Below, piece after piece: positions 25,835-34,904 of a stretch of 64,000 nt of DNA. Positions within the stretch are counted from its first letter, which is position 1. Each line of letters starts with the position of its first letter. Both the position numbers and the translations under genes were made by a program. Under the pieces are notes generated by a model. It saw only the letters and a program-made list of their open reading frames with translations, was not told the DNA's origin and did no database searches. Origin of the DNA: Bacillota bacterium (GTDB lineage: Bacteria; Bacillota; Clostridia; Lachnospirales; Cellulosilyticaceae). The DNA is taken from positions 62,001 to 126,000 of the forward strand of contig JAEWMQ010000020.1 in the NCBI GenBank assembly GCA_023393125.1, in the 5' to 3' direction.

Positions 25835-25840
25835 ATTATA
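25835..25840 (-). promoter_or_regulatory. Candidate -10 box for the lyase operon
   Basis: TATAAT on the minus strand 34-40 bp upstream of the ATG at 25801, with a weak -35 region. It suggests the operon is transcribed separately from the response-regulator gene. Confidence 0.45.
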
Positions 25841-25885
25841 CAGAAAGAATATGAGTTTTGTATAGATATTTCCATATTATTACAC

Positions 25886-26563
25886 TTATTTTTTATCTTC
25901 TAACATATAGCCCATTCCTCTTTTAGTTACAACATACACATCATATCCAAAAGGACTTAATTTCTTTCTTAAATGACTCATATATACCTCTATGATTTCT
26001 GTAGAAGCATCACTATCATAGCCACAAATACGTTCAAAAATTTGTTCTTTAAAAAGCAAAATACCTTTATTTAGCATTAAGTACTCTAATAAATTGTATA
26101 AACGCTCATTAAGCTCTACTTTTTCATCTTTAATCCTCACAGTTTTTTGCTTCAAATCCATGTGTAAATCTTTGAATACTAAGGTATTTTCTTCTGCTAT
26201 CTTTCCTAAACGTTTTAAAATCACATACATTCTGGCTTTTAATTCTTCCATAAAAAAGGGTTTCGTCAAATAATCCTCTGCACCTAACTGAAATGCACGT
26301 AATTTATCGCCTAAATCTTCTTTAGCCGTTAAAATAATGACACCTAGCTGCTGCTTTTTCTTTTGCACTTCTGCTAAAACACTCATGCCGTCTTTACCTG
26401 GCAGCATTAAATCTAAAATAATTAAATCATAGCTAAATGCATCTAAGTGCAAAAGCGCATCTTCACCAGTATAGACTGTGTCTACTTGAAAATCCTCCTT
26501 TAAATAAGTATAGATATTATCACTAATTTTATGGTTATCCTCAACCAGTAATACCTTAATCAC
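25886..26563 (-). CDS. OmpR/PhoB-family response regulator (no kinase nearby)
   Basis: 225 residues. The receiver domain has the acidic pocket VEDN (Glu8/Asp9), phosphoacceptor Asp51 in IILDLMLPGKDG, Thr79 and Lys101 in YLTKPF. The C-terminal winged helix (about 130-225) has KTVRIKDEKVELNERLYNLLEYL ... IIEVYMSHLRKKLS. The start is GTG at 26563 with ggagg 10 bp upstream. No histidine kinase is encoded beside it: its neighbours are the three terD genes upstream and the lyase operon downstream, on the same strand. It may control these Ter genes, which is inference. Confidence 0.93.
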   Translation of the reverse strand: MIKVLLVEDNHKISDNIYTYLKEDFQVDTVYTGEDALLHLDAFSYDLIILDLMLPGKDGMSVLAEVQKKKQQLGVIILTAKEDLGDKLRAFQLGAEDYLTKPFFMEELKARMYVILKRLGKIAEENTLVFKDLHMDLKQKTVRIKDEKVELNERLYNLLEYLMLNKGILLFKEQIFERICGYDSDASTEIIEVYMSHLRKKLSPFGYDVYVVTKRGMGYMLEDKK

Positions 26564-26765
26564 TTGCTTAGTTCCTCCATGACTTATTTTTAAAATACTC
26601 TATTATGCTTGCCTTAATACTTACTTAACTTTTATTATACCATGGCTAGATTATTTCATCCGTTTTATGCTACTAAGTTTTTCACCTTAGCATCTTTCTA
26701 TTCTTAATGACTTAAAGCTATATCACTCTTATATCAATCATGAATAACCACTCTTCCTAAATAAA

Positions 26766-26792
26766 AAAAGTGTGCTAGCACAGCACACTTTT
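26766..26792 (-). terminator. Terminator of the terD cluster
   Basis: 11-bp stem aaaagtgtgct (26766-26776) / agcacactttt (26782-26792), followed on the minus strand by a T run at 26769-26763. Confidence 0.85.
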
Positions 26793-26826
26793 CATTCACC
26801 TCTTATTCAGTTATATTAAATATCAA

Positions 26827-27408
26827 TTAACCGATATTAATCCCAAAGTTATTACAAAGTGCACCTAAGCCACCTTGGTAACCACTTCCAACAGCATTAA
26901 ACTTCCACTCACCATTGTAACGATATAATTCACCTACTACAATAGCTGTTTCAATAGAGAAATCTTCTCCTAAGTCATAGCGAATAAGCTCTGTTCCCGC
27001 TGTTTCATCTAACACACGGATATAAGCATTAGAAACTTGACCAAAGTTTTGATTTCTTTGCATTGCTTCATGAATAGTTACCGTAAAAGCAATTTTTTCG
27101 ATATTAGCAGGTACTGTATCTAATTGAACTTTAATTTGTTCATCGTCTCCATCACCTACTCCTGTTGTATTATCTCCTAAGTGAGCTACTGCACCAGATG
27201 GGTGACGTAAATTATTATAGAATATAAAGTCTGCATCAGAAGTTACTTTTCCAGCTCCATCTGTTAAAAATGCTGCTGTATCTAAGTCGAATGCATGTCC
27301 TCCATCATATTTATTAGTGTCCCAACCTAATCCAACAATAATATTTTTAAGTCCTGGATTAGATTTTGTTAAATCTACCTTTTGTCCTTTTGCAAGTGTT
27401 ATACCCAT
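26827..27408 (-). CDS. terD: TerD-family stress protein
   Basis: 193 residues. The sequence follows the TerD pattern: MGITLAKGQKVDLTKSNPGL, GLGWDTNKYDGGHAFDLDTAAFL, then GDGDDEQIKVQL, FTVTIHEA..RNQNFGQVSNAYIRV and the closing YRYNGEWKFNAVGSGYQGGL. The aspartate-rich loops (FDLDT and GDGDDE) form the calcium-binding sites of the family. It is the third gene in a run of three paralogs with about 30 and 110 bp gaps, with aaaggagg before the ATG. TerD proteins protect against tellurite, oxidants, phage or colicins in other species; the phenotype here is unknown. Confidence 0.95.
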   Translation of the reverse strand: MGITLAKGQKVDLTKSNPGLKNIIVGLGWDTNKYDGGHAFDLDTAAFLTDGAGKVTSDADFIFYNNLRHPSGAVAHLGDNTTGVGDGDDEQIKVQLDTVPANIEKIAFTVTIHEAMQRNQNFGQVSNAYIRVLDETAGTELIRYDLGEDFSIETAIVVGELYRYNGEWKFNAVGSGYQGGLGALCNNFGINIG

Positions 27409-27436
27409 CTCTTTTTCCTCCTTTTATTTTAACCGT

Positions 27437-28015
27437 TTATACATCAAGGCCATAATTTTTACAAAGTGCCTCAAGTCCACCTTGGAAACCACTACCTACA
27501 GCGCTGAATTTCCATTCGCTGCCATTTCTATAGATTTCACATACTACGATAGCTGTTTCTATAGAAAAGTCTTCCCCTAAATCGTAACGTAATACTTCTT
27601 CACCTGTATCTTCATTAATAACACGTACATAAGCATTAGATACTTGTCCAAAGTTTTGACCTCTTTGTTCTGCCTCATGAATGGTTACTGTTACAGCCAT
27701 TTTATCTACATCAGCAGGCATTTTGGCAAATTCAAGAAGAATTTGCTCATCATCACCATCGCCTTGACCTGTTCGATTATCTCCTGTATGAATAACAGCT
27801 TCATTTCTACTTTTTAAATTATTATAAAAGATGAAATCTTCATCATGATTGGTTCTACCATTACTTCCTACTAAAAATACAGAGGCATCTAAGTCAAAAT
27901 CAAAACCACCTGAATATTTATTAGTATCCCAACCAAGACCAATAATAATCTTCTTTAAAGATGGATTCCCTTTTGTTAAATCTATCTTTTGTCCTTTTAC
28001 CAAATTAATTGCCAT
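27437..28015 (-). CDS. terD: TerD-family stress protein
   Basis: 192 residues, the closest paralog of the next gene, with the same landmarks: MAINLVKGQKIDLTKGNPSL, GLGWDTNKYSGGFDFDLDASVFL, GDGDDEQILLEF, TVTIHEAEQRGQNFGQVSNAYVRV and EWKFSAVGSGFQGGLEALC. The calcium-binding aspartates are complete. aaggaggc lies upstream of the ATG at 28015. It probably shares the transcript that starts at 28770-28780. Confidence 0.95.
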   Translation of the reverse strand: MAINLVKGQKIDLTKGNPSLKKIIIGLGWDTNKYSGGFDFDLDASVFLVGSNGRTNHDEDFIFYNNLKSRNEAVIHTGDNRTGQGDGDDEQILLEFAKMPADVDKMAVTVTIHEAEQRGQNFGQVSNAYVRVINEDTGEEVLRYDLGEDFSIETAIVVCEIYRNGSEWKFSAVGSGFQGGLEALCKNYGLDV

Positions 28016-28123
28016 TTGTGTAGCCTCCTTTTATCGCTTATGTATTTTTATATATTTATCTATAATGACTTACTTACTATTAACTATTATAAATAAAAAT
28101 GAAGGCACAATGAAGATGACCCA

Positions 28124-28726
28124 TTAAATATAACGATTTACCATATTTTTAAGTGATGAATCATTAGTACCATTACCTAATGCCGCAAACTTCCATTCTG
28201 CATCATGTCTATAAACTTCTCCTACAACTAATGCTGTACTACCACTATAGTTATCTGTTAAATTAAAGCGTACTAATTCTTGATTAGTTGCATGATCTAC
28301 AATACGAATAAAAGCATTTCGAATCATACCAAAATCTTGTCTTCTATTAATACAGTCATAGATGTTAACAACAAAAATGATTTTTTCAACTTGTGCTGGA
28401 ATACTATTTAATTCAATAAAGATTTGTTCATCATCTCCGTTACCATCACCGGTTAAATTATCCCCCATATGTCTAACACTTTTAGATGCATGAACTAAAT
28501 TTCCAAAGTAAATAATATCTTTATTAGAAAGTAATTTATCGCCCGCTCCTAACATAATAGCAGAAGCATCACAATCTATATCTTTGTTTCCTCCACCAAA
28601 TAAACTGCTTATTAAACCTTTTCCTGAACTTACTGGATCCCATCCTAGGCCGACCATAATCTTATTTAGACCTGAATTTCCTTTTGTTAAATCAATCTTT
28701 TGTCCCTTTACCAAATTAATTGCCAT
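28124..28726 (-). CDS. TerD-family protein with glycine-rich insertion
   Basis: 200 residues. The start is MAINLVKGQKIDLTKGNSGL and GLGWDP, but then SSGKGLISSLFGGGNKDIDCDASAIML replaces the usual short loop, so this is the TerX-type variant with an added hydrophobic/glycine segment of about 10 residues. GDGNGDDEQIFIEL is intact. The latter part (INRRQDFGMIRNAFIRIVDH) is divergent, and the C-terminus lacks the YQGGLEALC tail of its neighbours. It is the first gene after the promoter at 28779-28784, with aggagg upstream of the ATG. Confidence 0.93.
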   Translation of the reverse strand: MAINLVKGQKIDLTKGNSGLNKIMVGLGWDPVSSGKGLISSLFGGGNKDIDCDASAIMLGAGDKLLSNKDIIYFGNLVHASKSVRHMGDNLTGDGNGDDEQIFIELNSIPAQVEKIIFVVNIYDCINRRQDFGMIRNAFIRIVDHATNQELVRFNLTDNYSGSTALVVGEVYRHDAEWKFAALGNGTNDSSLKNMVNRYI

Positions 28727-28778
28727 TTGTTTTCCTCCTGGTTCTCCCTTTGATTATTTAAAGCACTATATTTGTTCC

Positions 28779-28784
28779 ATTATA
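28779..28784 (-). promoter_or_regulatory. terD cluster -10 box
   Basis: Extended -10 TGA-TATAAT on the minus strand, about 55 bp before the first terD ATG, with a poor -35. Weak -35 boxes are common at regulated promoters. Confidence 0.5.
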
Positions 28785-28940
28785 TCACATTCTTATCCTT
28801 ATTATAGATATTTTTTATAAGATAATTATGTTTTGTAAATAGTTTCTTTAAAAAAATCTTTTATAGAATCATATTTTTTTTGATATTTTTTTATGTTTTC
28901 GTCGCTTTTTTTAGCGAAATATGAATTTTTATCAATAAAA

Positions 28941-28969
28941 TTGAATTTTTTTATTAAAAATGTTATAAT
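28941..28969 (+). promoter_or_regulatory. AraC-regulator promoter
   Basis: TTGAAT (28941-28946), 17-bp spacer and TATAAT (28964-28969), 33 bp upstream of the ATG at 29003. Confidence 0.75.
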
Positions 28970-29002
28970 TTGATTAGATTTATTAAAACCAAGGGGGTCC
29001 TT

Positions 29003-29899
29003 ATGGTACGTAAAACAGTTTATGCTCCGCACTATGATTTTTTTATTGATCAATCTAAAAAAACAGATATATATAATATGGACTTTTTTCACATGCATAA
29101 AAAGTATGAAATTTATTACCTATTAGAAGGCTCACGTAAATATTTTATTGATGACTCTATCTATTTAGTGAACCCAGGAAGCTTAGTCCTTATTGATGCA
29201 GATTCGGTACATAAAACAGCAAGTATGGGAGATGTAGGGCACAGTCGTATTGTTATTAACTTTAGTAGTAGTTTCATTGAAGAGTTTTCTGAAGAGTTAA
29301 AAGCTATGGACCTAACCTCTATTTTCAGAACAAAATTTACGATATTGCCACTTTCTTTTAAATATAAGTTAATTATAGAAAATATTTTATTTAAACTTGT
29401 AGAAATCGGAAGCGACGACATCGAACTAGGTGCAAAAACAACATCAGAAGATAATGATTCTCCTAATTCATACAAAAAAACCTTACTTAAGTTACAACTC
29501 TCGGAACTACTTATTATGATTAAAGAGTACTTAGGGATTTTACAACAAAAAGAATATGAATCACATCAAATTGTTAATAATAAAGTGGATAAAATTATTA
29601 AATATATTAGCGCTCATTATACAGAGGATTTAACACTTACCTCTATTGCTGAACAATTTTATATCAGTCCTTTCTACCTAAGTAAAATCTTTAAAAAATC
29701 CACAAACCTTTCTATCGTGGAATATATTAACAGTCTTAGAATCAGGCACGCAAAAGAACTACTTGAAAGTACCTCTACTAAGATTGCTGATATAGCAGAA
29801 TTAGTTGGATTTTCAAGTAGTTCTCACTTTAGCCGAACCTTTAAACTTGTTACAGGCCTTTCTCCTCAGCAGTATAAGAAATATTATTCTACTAAGTAG
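29003..29899 (+). CDS. AraC-family regulator of the pectin locus
   Basis: 298 residues from the ATG at 29003, which has an aaggggg site 5 bp upstream. The N-terminal half is a cupin-like sensor (HMHKKYEIYYLLEGSRKYFI, NPGSLVLIDADSVHKT). The C-terminal half has the two helix-turn-helix motifs: LTLTSIAEQFYISPFYLSKIFKK and TKIADIAELVGFSSSSHFSRTFK, with the signature VTGLSPQQYK. It is the first plus-strand gene before the convergent GH28 gene and likely activates pectin genes in response to an oligogalacturonide; that is inferred from context. It overlaps the GH28 stop region by 16 bp on the opposite strand. Confidence 0.9.
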   Translation: MVRKTVYAPHYDFFIDQSKKTDIYNMDFFHMHKKYEIYYLLEGSRKYFIDDSIYLVNPGSLVLIDADSVHKTASMGDVGHSRIVINFSSSFIEEFSEELKAMDLTSIFRTKFTILPLSFKYKLIIENILFKLVEIGSDDIELGAKTTSEDNDSPNSYKKTLLKLQLSELLIMIKEYLGILQQKEYESHQIVNNKVDKIIKYISAHYTEDLTLTSIAEQFYISPFYLSKIFKKSTNLSIVEYINSLRIRHAKELLESTSTKIADIAELVGFSSSSHFSRTFKLVTGLSPQQYKKYYSTK

Positions 29900-31431
29900 T
29901 CCTTTACTTGATCTAAGTTTAAGGTTTCTCCTATATGATTTTTTACAACCACATCGTGGAGTCTGATTTTATCTACATTACGTATGATAAAGCCTGATTT
30001 CACGATTTTTTCTTGGAAACTAAGCATTTCTGGATAATCAGGTACTGCATCTTCTTTAAAGTCAATAAACACATTTTTAAAGTTAAGTTCCTTAATCATT
30101 TGTTCTGGAAGACCATAAATAAAGCCTGCACATACTTCTGAGTTTTCGCAGTAAATATTTTCAAAATTTAATGTTCCTATATATGGTGTACGTTCATCAA
30201 CTGGAAGTTTGTCTTTACTCCATACATATTCTGTCTTCCCATCTGGATCACAGAAATAGAAACAGTTAAGTGTAAATGGCGTTAATACACCATCCATTTT
30301 AATATTTTTTACATATATTTCATCAATAATGGCAGTATTTCCTCTACCACGTCTTGTTTTGATTCTTAGTCCTCTATCCGTATTTCTAAATAAACAACGT
30401 TCTACGAAAACATGATTAATGCCTCCTGACATTTCACTGCCTAGCACCACACCACCATGTCCATATTCCATTAAACAATTTCGGATAATAATATTTTCAC
30501 TAGGGCGTCTCATATCTACTGGTACACTAATCTTACCAGACTTAATAGCGATACAGTCATCACCTAATGAGAATTTAACACCAATAATTTCAACACCACT
30601 ACAAGATTCTGGGTCGATTCCATCAGTATTAGGGGAATCTTTTGGATTATTAAGTGTTAAATTGATAAAACGAAGCTTTGTACTTCTAACAGGATGAACT
30701 GTCCATGAAGGTGAATTCTTAATTGTAATTCCTTCTACTACAACGTCATCACAATCTACTAAATAAAGACTACGTGGTCTCCACGCACCTCTTTTTACCT
30801 TACAGTCAATCCACCAATCAGCATTTTGACCATTACCATCAATTGTACCTTGTCCTACAATACGTACATCTTCAACACTTATTCCTGTAATGATACTAGC
30901 ATAACAGTCTGCCATATCTCCTTCCCAAGAAGCAAGATAAGCTATACTGCCATCTGCACGAGTCACTTTACCAGGTAAAATAGGATAATCTTTTCTATCT
31001 GTATGAGCTAGTAAAGTCGCACCTTCTAATAACTCAAGAGTCATATGACTTTTAAGGAAAAGTGGAAGTATTTTATACGTTCCTGCCGGTATTACAACTC
31101 TTGCACCTTTTGGTGCTGCCATAATAGCCGCTTGGATAGCTGCAGTATCCATAGTTATACCATCACCTACTGCACCGAAATCTTTAACATTTAAGGTAGC
31201 AGTATCAGAAAGGGTAGCCACTTTACAGGCTACCTCTTTTCCATTTGCTGCTAAACTAATGTGATATTCGGTTGCTGGTGTTAAGTTATAAATTGTAAAG
31301 ATATTTGTCTTCGGAGACTCCTTAACTTCACCATTTACACTTAATAAATAGTCTTGGTCTACAAAGTGACAAGCCTCATTTTCTATTTCAATCGTTACAC
31401 TTGTAGAAGTTACATTGGCTATATTCCACAT
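29884..31431 (-). CDS. Glycoside hydrolase family 28 polygalacturonase (no signal peptide)
   Basis: 515 residues. About 1-75 is a fibronectin-III-like domain; the GH28 right-handed beta-helix begins at NVKDFGAVGDGITMDTAAIQ (about 81-100). Catalytic segments are in order: NTDGIDPESC, GDDCIAIKSG, HGGVVLGSEMSGG and RGLRIKTRRGRG, which hold the three aspartates, the histidine and the RIK motif of the family. There is no N-terminal signal sequence (MWNIANVTSTSVTIEIE), so the enzyme is predicted to be cytoplasmic. It is the last gene of an ABC transporter operon, with aggagga before the ATG. It should hydrolyse imported oligogalacturonides, probably exo-acting; the mode is inference. Confidence 0.93.
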   Translation of the reverse strand: MWNIANVTSTSVTIEIENEACHFVDQDYLLSVNGEVKESPKTNIFTIYNLTPATEYHISLAANGKEVACKVATLSDTATLNVKDFGAVGDGITMDTAAIQAAIMAAPKGARVVIPAGTYKILPLFLKSHMTLELLEGATLLAHTDRKDYPILPGKVTRADGSIAYLASWEGDMADCYASIITGISVEDVRIVGQGTIDGNGQNADWWIDCKVKRGAWRPRSLYLVDCDDVVVEGITIKNSPSWTVHPVRSTKLRFINLTLNNPKDSPNTDGIDPESCSGVEIIGVKFSLGDDCIAIKSGKISVPVDMRRPSENIIIRNCLMEYGHGGVVLGSEMSGGINHVFVERCLFRNTDRGLRIKTRRGRGNTAIIDEIYVKNIKMDGVLTPFTLNCFYFCDPDGKTEYVWSKDKLPVDERTPYIGTLNFENIYCENSEVCAGFIYGLPEQMIKELNFKNVFIDFKEDAVPDYPEMLSFQEKIVKSGFIIRNVDKIRLHDVVVKNHIGETLNLDQVKDYLVE

Positions 31432-31449
31432 CGCACACCATTCCTCCTC

Positions 31450-32367
31450 TTAACCTTTAATACCACTACTTGCAATACCTTCAATAAAGTATTTTTGAGC
31501 TGAGAAGAATACGATAATTGATGGAGCAAGACCAACAAGTGACATTGCAATAACTTTATTCCAGTCAAATGTACCACTTGTTGCATCCATTGACATTTTA
31601 AGTGCAATTGTTAATGGATATTTCTTAACTGAAGTTACGAAGATTAATGGTCCCATGAAGTCATTCATTGTCCACATGAATGTGAATAATGCAACTGAGA
31701 TAAGTGCTGGTTTAAGTACAGGTAATAAAATCTGTATAAGTATTTGGAAACTTCCACATCCATCAATTTCAGCTGCTTCATCTAAATCTCTAGGGATTCC
31801 TCTAAAGAACTGAATAAGCATGAATACGAAGAATAATTCTGTTGCAAATAATGCTGGAAGTACTAATGGCGCATATGTATCAAGTAAACCAAAAGTTTTC
31901 CACATCATGTAACTAGGAATTCTTAAGATAATATTTGGAAGTAACATTGTACCAATTACACATGAGAAGAATAATTTCTTTAATGGGAAATTAAATCTTG
32001 CAAAACCATACGCTGTTAATGATGAAGAAATAACTACGAAAATTACTTTTGGAACAACAATCTTAAATGTATTTAAGAAGTAGTGTCCCATTGTATATTC
32101 TGTTCCTGTTTTCCACCCGTCAATATATGGCTTGAAATCAAATGAACTTGGGATAAAGCCGATTGATGTAAAAATCTCAGCATTTGATTTAAACGAAGCA
32201 CCAATTAACCAAATAATTGGATACACCATGATGATGGCTACAAGGATTAAGATGGCGTACATACATGCCATATTAAAAGCTCTTTTTCTTTTTCTTTTTG
32301 CTTGTCTTTGCATTTCTGCTGCTCTTCTTTGTTCTACCGTTGCATTTTGGCTAAGTTGCTGTGTCAT
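31450..32367 (-). CDS. Carbohydrate ABC transporter permease (MalG/LplC type)
   Basis: 305 residues, six hydrophobic segments, and the coupling motif EAAEIDGCGSFQILIQILLP (about 208-227) of the MalG/binding-protein-dependent permeases. The start at ATG 32367 lies one base after the upstream stop, with ggaggtg about 9 bp before; the ATG at 32391 would overlap the upstream gene more. It pairs with the next permease gene to form the oligogalacturonide channel. No ATPase is encoded in the operon, so a shared MsmX-type ATPase elsewhere is likely. Confidence 0.92.
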   Translation of the reverse strand: MTQQLSQNATVEQRRAAEMQRQAKRKRKRAFNMACMYAILILVAIIMVYPIIWLIGASFKSNAEIFTSIGFIPSSFDFKPYIDGWKTGTEYTMGHYFLNTFKIVVPKVIFVVISSSLTAYGFARFNFPLKKLFFSCVIGTMLLPNIILRIPSYMMWKTFGLLDTYAPLVLPALFATELFFVFMLIQFFRGIPRDLDEAAEIDGCGSFQILIQILLPVLKPALISVALFTFMWTMNDFMGPLIFVTSVKKYPLTIALKMSMDATSGTFDWNKVIAMSLVGLAPSIIVFFSAQKYFIEGIASSGIKG

Positions 32368-32368
32368 C

Positions 32369-33274
32369 TTATTCTTCACCTCCATTGTCACTATAGTATA
32401 CCCAGTACTTAGAACTATTAAATGTAATTAATGTAAATGCCATTACAATGATAAATAAAATCCATGACATAGCACTTGCATATCCCATCTTATAGTGCTT
32501 GAAGGTATTATCATAAATAAGCATTGGTAAGAGGTATGTTCCTTTTTGCGGATCCCCTGATGTAATCAAGTATGGTGCATTGAATTCTTGGAAGGCACTT
32601 ACAAGCTGCATGATGAAGTTGAAGAAAATAATTGGTGTAATCATTGGAATAGTAATTTGGAAGAAGTTTCTCAATGGACCTGAACCATCCACATTAGCTG
32701 CCTCATAAAGTTCTCCTGGTACTTCCTTAAGTGCTGATAAGAAGATAACCATTGTAGAACCAAACTCCCATACACGAAGTAATACGATTGTAAATATAGC
32801 AGGAGTTGCTTGACCGAACCAGCTGACTGGATCTATACCTACAACGCCTAACACTTGGTTAACAAGACCGTCTGTTGCGAATAAGAATTTCCATAAAATA
32901 GCAATCGCTACGTTTGAACCTAAGATAGATGGAATGTAGTATGCTGTTCTAAAGAAGTTAATTCCTCTGATATTCATATTAAGAATAAATGCAACAAATA
33001 ATGAGAATACCAATTTAAGAGGCACTACCAATATAACGTATTTTGCTGTTACACCTAAAGCTTTAAGGAATTGTTTGTTTCCAAAGAGCTTGGTAAAGTT
33101 TCCAAAACCTACCCATGTTGGTGCGTCCATTAAATTGTAATCTGTAAAACTTAGATAAAAAGATGCTACAATTGGATATAGTGTAAATACTAAAAATCCA
33201 ATAAGCCAAGGCATAATATACAGAAGTCCGACATAATTTTTCTTATTGAACTTCTTTTTAGCAGTACTTTTCAT
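32369..33274 (-). CDS. Carbohydrate ABC transporter permease (MalF/LplB type)
   Basis: 301 residues with six hydrophobic segments and the coupling motif ELYEAANVDGSGPLRNFFQI (about 195-215). The start is ATG 33274 with gaggggg upstream. The N-terminal tail is strongly basic (MKSTAKKKFNKKN). It follows the binding-protein gene by about 55 bp and is immediately followed by the partner permease. Confidence 0.92.
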   Translation of the reverse strand: MKSTAKKKFNKKNYVGLLYIMPWLIGFLVFTLYPIVASFYLSFTDYNLMDAPTWVGFGNFTKLFGNKQFLKALGVTAKYVILVVPLKLVFSLFVAFILNMNIRGINFFRTAYYIPSILGSNVAIAILWKFLFATDGLVNQVLGVVGIDPVSWFGQATPAIFTIVLLRVWEFGSTMVIFLSALKEVPGELYEAANVDGSGPLRNFFQITIPMITPIIFFNFIMQLVSAFQEFNAPYLITSGDPQKGTYLLPMLIYDNTFKHYKMGYASAMSWILFIIVMAFTLITFNSSKYWVYYSDNGGEE

Positions 33275-33328
33275 AAGTCCCCCCTCATTTATACTGGGCA
33301 AGTTACACTTGCCCTATTATTTTGATTA

Positions 33329-34672
33329 CTATTGTGCAATTGCATCTAAAATGTCTGTCATTTCTTCGAACATTTCAGCTGCTGCTTCTTCAGTTGTTTT
33401 AGTGCCATAAGACACATTCTCAACTGCTGTTTTATAAACTTCTTTTAACTCTGAGTTTTCCATATAAATACTCATGATAATTGGATCACAATTCTCGATT
33501 TGAGTTGTTCCTTCAAATGCAACACCTTCAAGTTCACCTGTTGATGAAAGTGCTTCTTTAGCTGCTGAAGATGCTGGAATACCTCTTGTTGTTCCAAGAA
33601 TTTGTGCTGCCTCTGCATCATTTAATAAGAAGTTTAAGAATGTTGCTGCGTGAGCTGGATATTTTGTATCCTTGTTAATTGCAAATAATACTGATGGTTT
33701 CATAAACCATCCTGTTGATTTAGCATCATCCATCATTAAAAGATCGCCTAATACTAGTTCTTGACCTTTTTCTGCTAATGCTTGTTCATATTTACCAATT
33801 GAACTACTCCATTCAAGTACACCAGCTACTTTTCCATCTAACCAAGATGGTGTTTGGTAAAGTGGAGTTGTACCTGCTTCATTTGATCTTTCTTCTTGAG
33901 TTCTAATTACTTTCGCATCTTCTAAAGCTTTGTAGAAATCAAGACCTTCTTTAATATCTTCTTGTGTGAATCCAAGTGTACCGTCGTCATTAATTAAAAG
34001 ACGGCCTGTTTTTTGTTGCATATAGACAACACTCATATACCATCCTGGGAAACCAGAACCTGTATCAAGATCAAATGGATATAGACCTTGCTCTGCAAAT
34101 GCAGCACCTGATGCTAAAAGCTCATCCCATGTTTTTGGAATAGCTACGCCAACTTTATCAAAAGTTGTTTTATTGTAGTATGTACTTCTTCCTGTTGTAG
34201 ATACTGGAATAGCATTTAAAACGCCTTTTCTTCTACCAAATGCTAATACATTTTCATTAAATGTACTAAGGTCTAAGTAATCACCTAAACTTTCAAGGTT
34301 GTAAAAACCATTTCCATCTGGAGAGAATTTTAATAACCAGTCATAGTTAACTTGAAGAATATCTGCTGCTGTACCACCTGTCATTTGTGTAGTGATTTTT
34401 TCAGCATGACCATCCCAACCACCATACTCAGCTTCAATTGTAATGTTTGGGTATTTAGCTTTGAAAGCATCGATAGCAGCTAATGTTGCTGTATGACGAT
34501 CATCGCCACCCCACCAGTTAAATCTGAGTGTAGCAGGCTCAGCTGTTACATCTACTTTTTCTAATGGTACATCTGTCTTTTGTGTTTCTTTGTTGGCATT
34601 ATCACTTCCACAACCAACTAATGATGTTGCAAGTAAACAGGTTGACATTGCCATTGCAAGTGTTTTTTTCAT
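33329..34672 (-). CDS. Oligosaccharide-binding lipoprotein (SBP 1)
   Basis: 447 residues from the ATG at 34672, chosen because aggagg is 7 bp upstream. The lipobox ends LVGC (Cys21), marking membrane anchorage. The mature protein is an ABC-type sugar-binding protein (SBP_bac_1 fold): LRFNWWGGDDRHTATL, YGGWDGHAEKITTQMTGGTA and TRGIPASSAAKEAL. It is almost a copy of the next-upstream gene at 34905-36284 and precedes the two permeases. The pair probably recognises related uronate oligomers. Confidence 0.93.
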   Translation of the reverse strand: MKKTLAMAMSTCLLATSLVGCGSDNANKETQKTDVPLEKVDVTAEPATLRFNWWGGDDRHTATLAAIDAFKAKYPNITIEAEYGGWDGHAEKITTQMTGGTAADILQVNYDWLLKFSPDGNGFYNLESLGDYLDLSTFNENVLAFGRRKGVLNAIPVSTTGRSTYYNKTTFDKVGVAIPKTWDELLASGAAFAEQGLYPFDLDTGSGFPGWYMSVVYMQQKTGRLLINDDGTLGFTQEDIKEGLDFYKALEDAKVIRTQEERSNEAGTTPLYQTPSWLDGKVAGVLEWSSSIGKYEQALAEKGQELVLGDLLMMDDAKSTGWFMKPSVLFAINKDTKYPAHAATFLNFLLNDAEAAQILGTTRGIPASSAAKEALSSTGELEGVAFEGTTQIENCDPIIMSIYMENSELKEVYKTAVENVSYGTKTTEEAAAEMFEEMTDILDAIAQ

Positions 34673-34866
34673 TTCCATTCCTCCTAGTTGTCATTGATTT
34701 CGGTCAAGTTCTAGTCATTTCACCTAATACTAATAACCTATATTTGAATTATATAGCTTTTTTTAACAGTATTCCATACTAAAATTTGTTCTTTTTTCAC
34801 ACTATACTACATATATTGCTATTAATCGACTATTTTTATAGTTATAATCAACAATTCAAAGAATAT

Positions 34867-34894
34867 CTCCCCTATAGATAAATCTAAAGGGGAG
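34867..34894 (-). terminator. Intergenic hairpin between the two SBP genes
   Basis: On the minus strand ctcccct / aggggag encloses tagat / atcta with a 2-nt loop. The following U tract is weak, so it is more likely a partial terminator or mRNA stabiliser that sets different levels for the two binding proteins than a strong stop. Confidence 0.5.
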
Positions 34895-34904
34895 CTTGAA
34901 AACA

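Noticed and set aside
28826..29098. Open frame on the minus strand over the AraC promoter and start
   Set aside because: It overlaps a strong promoter and the start of the AraC gene, is very Lys/Ile/Phe-rich and has no binding site.
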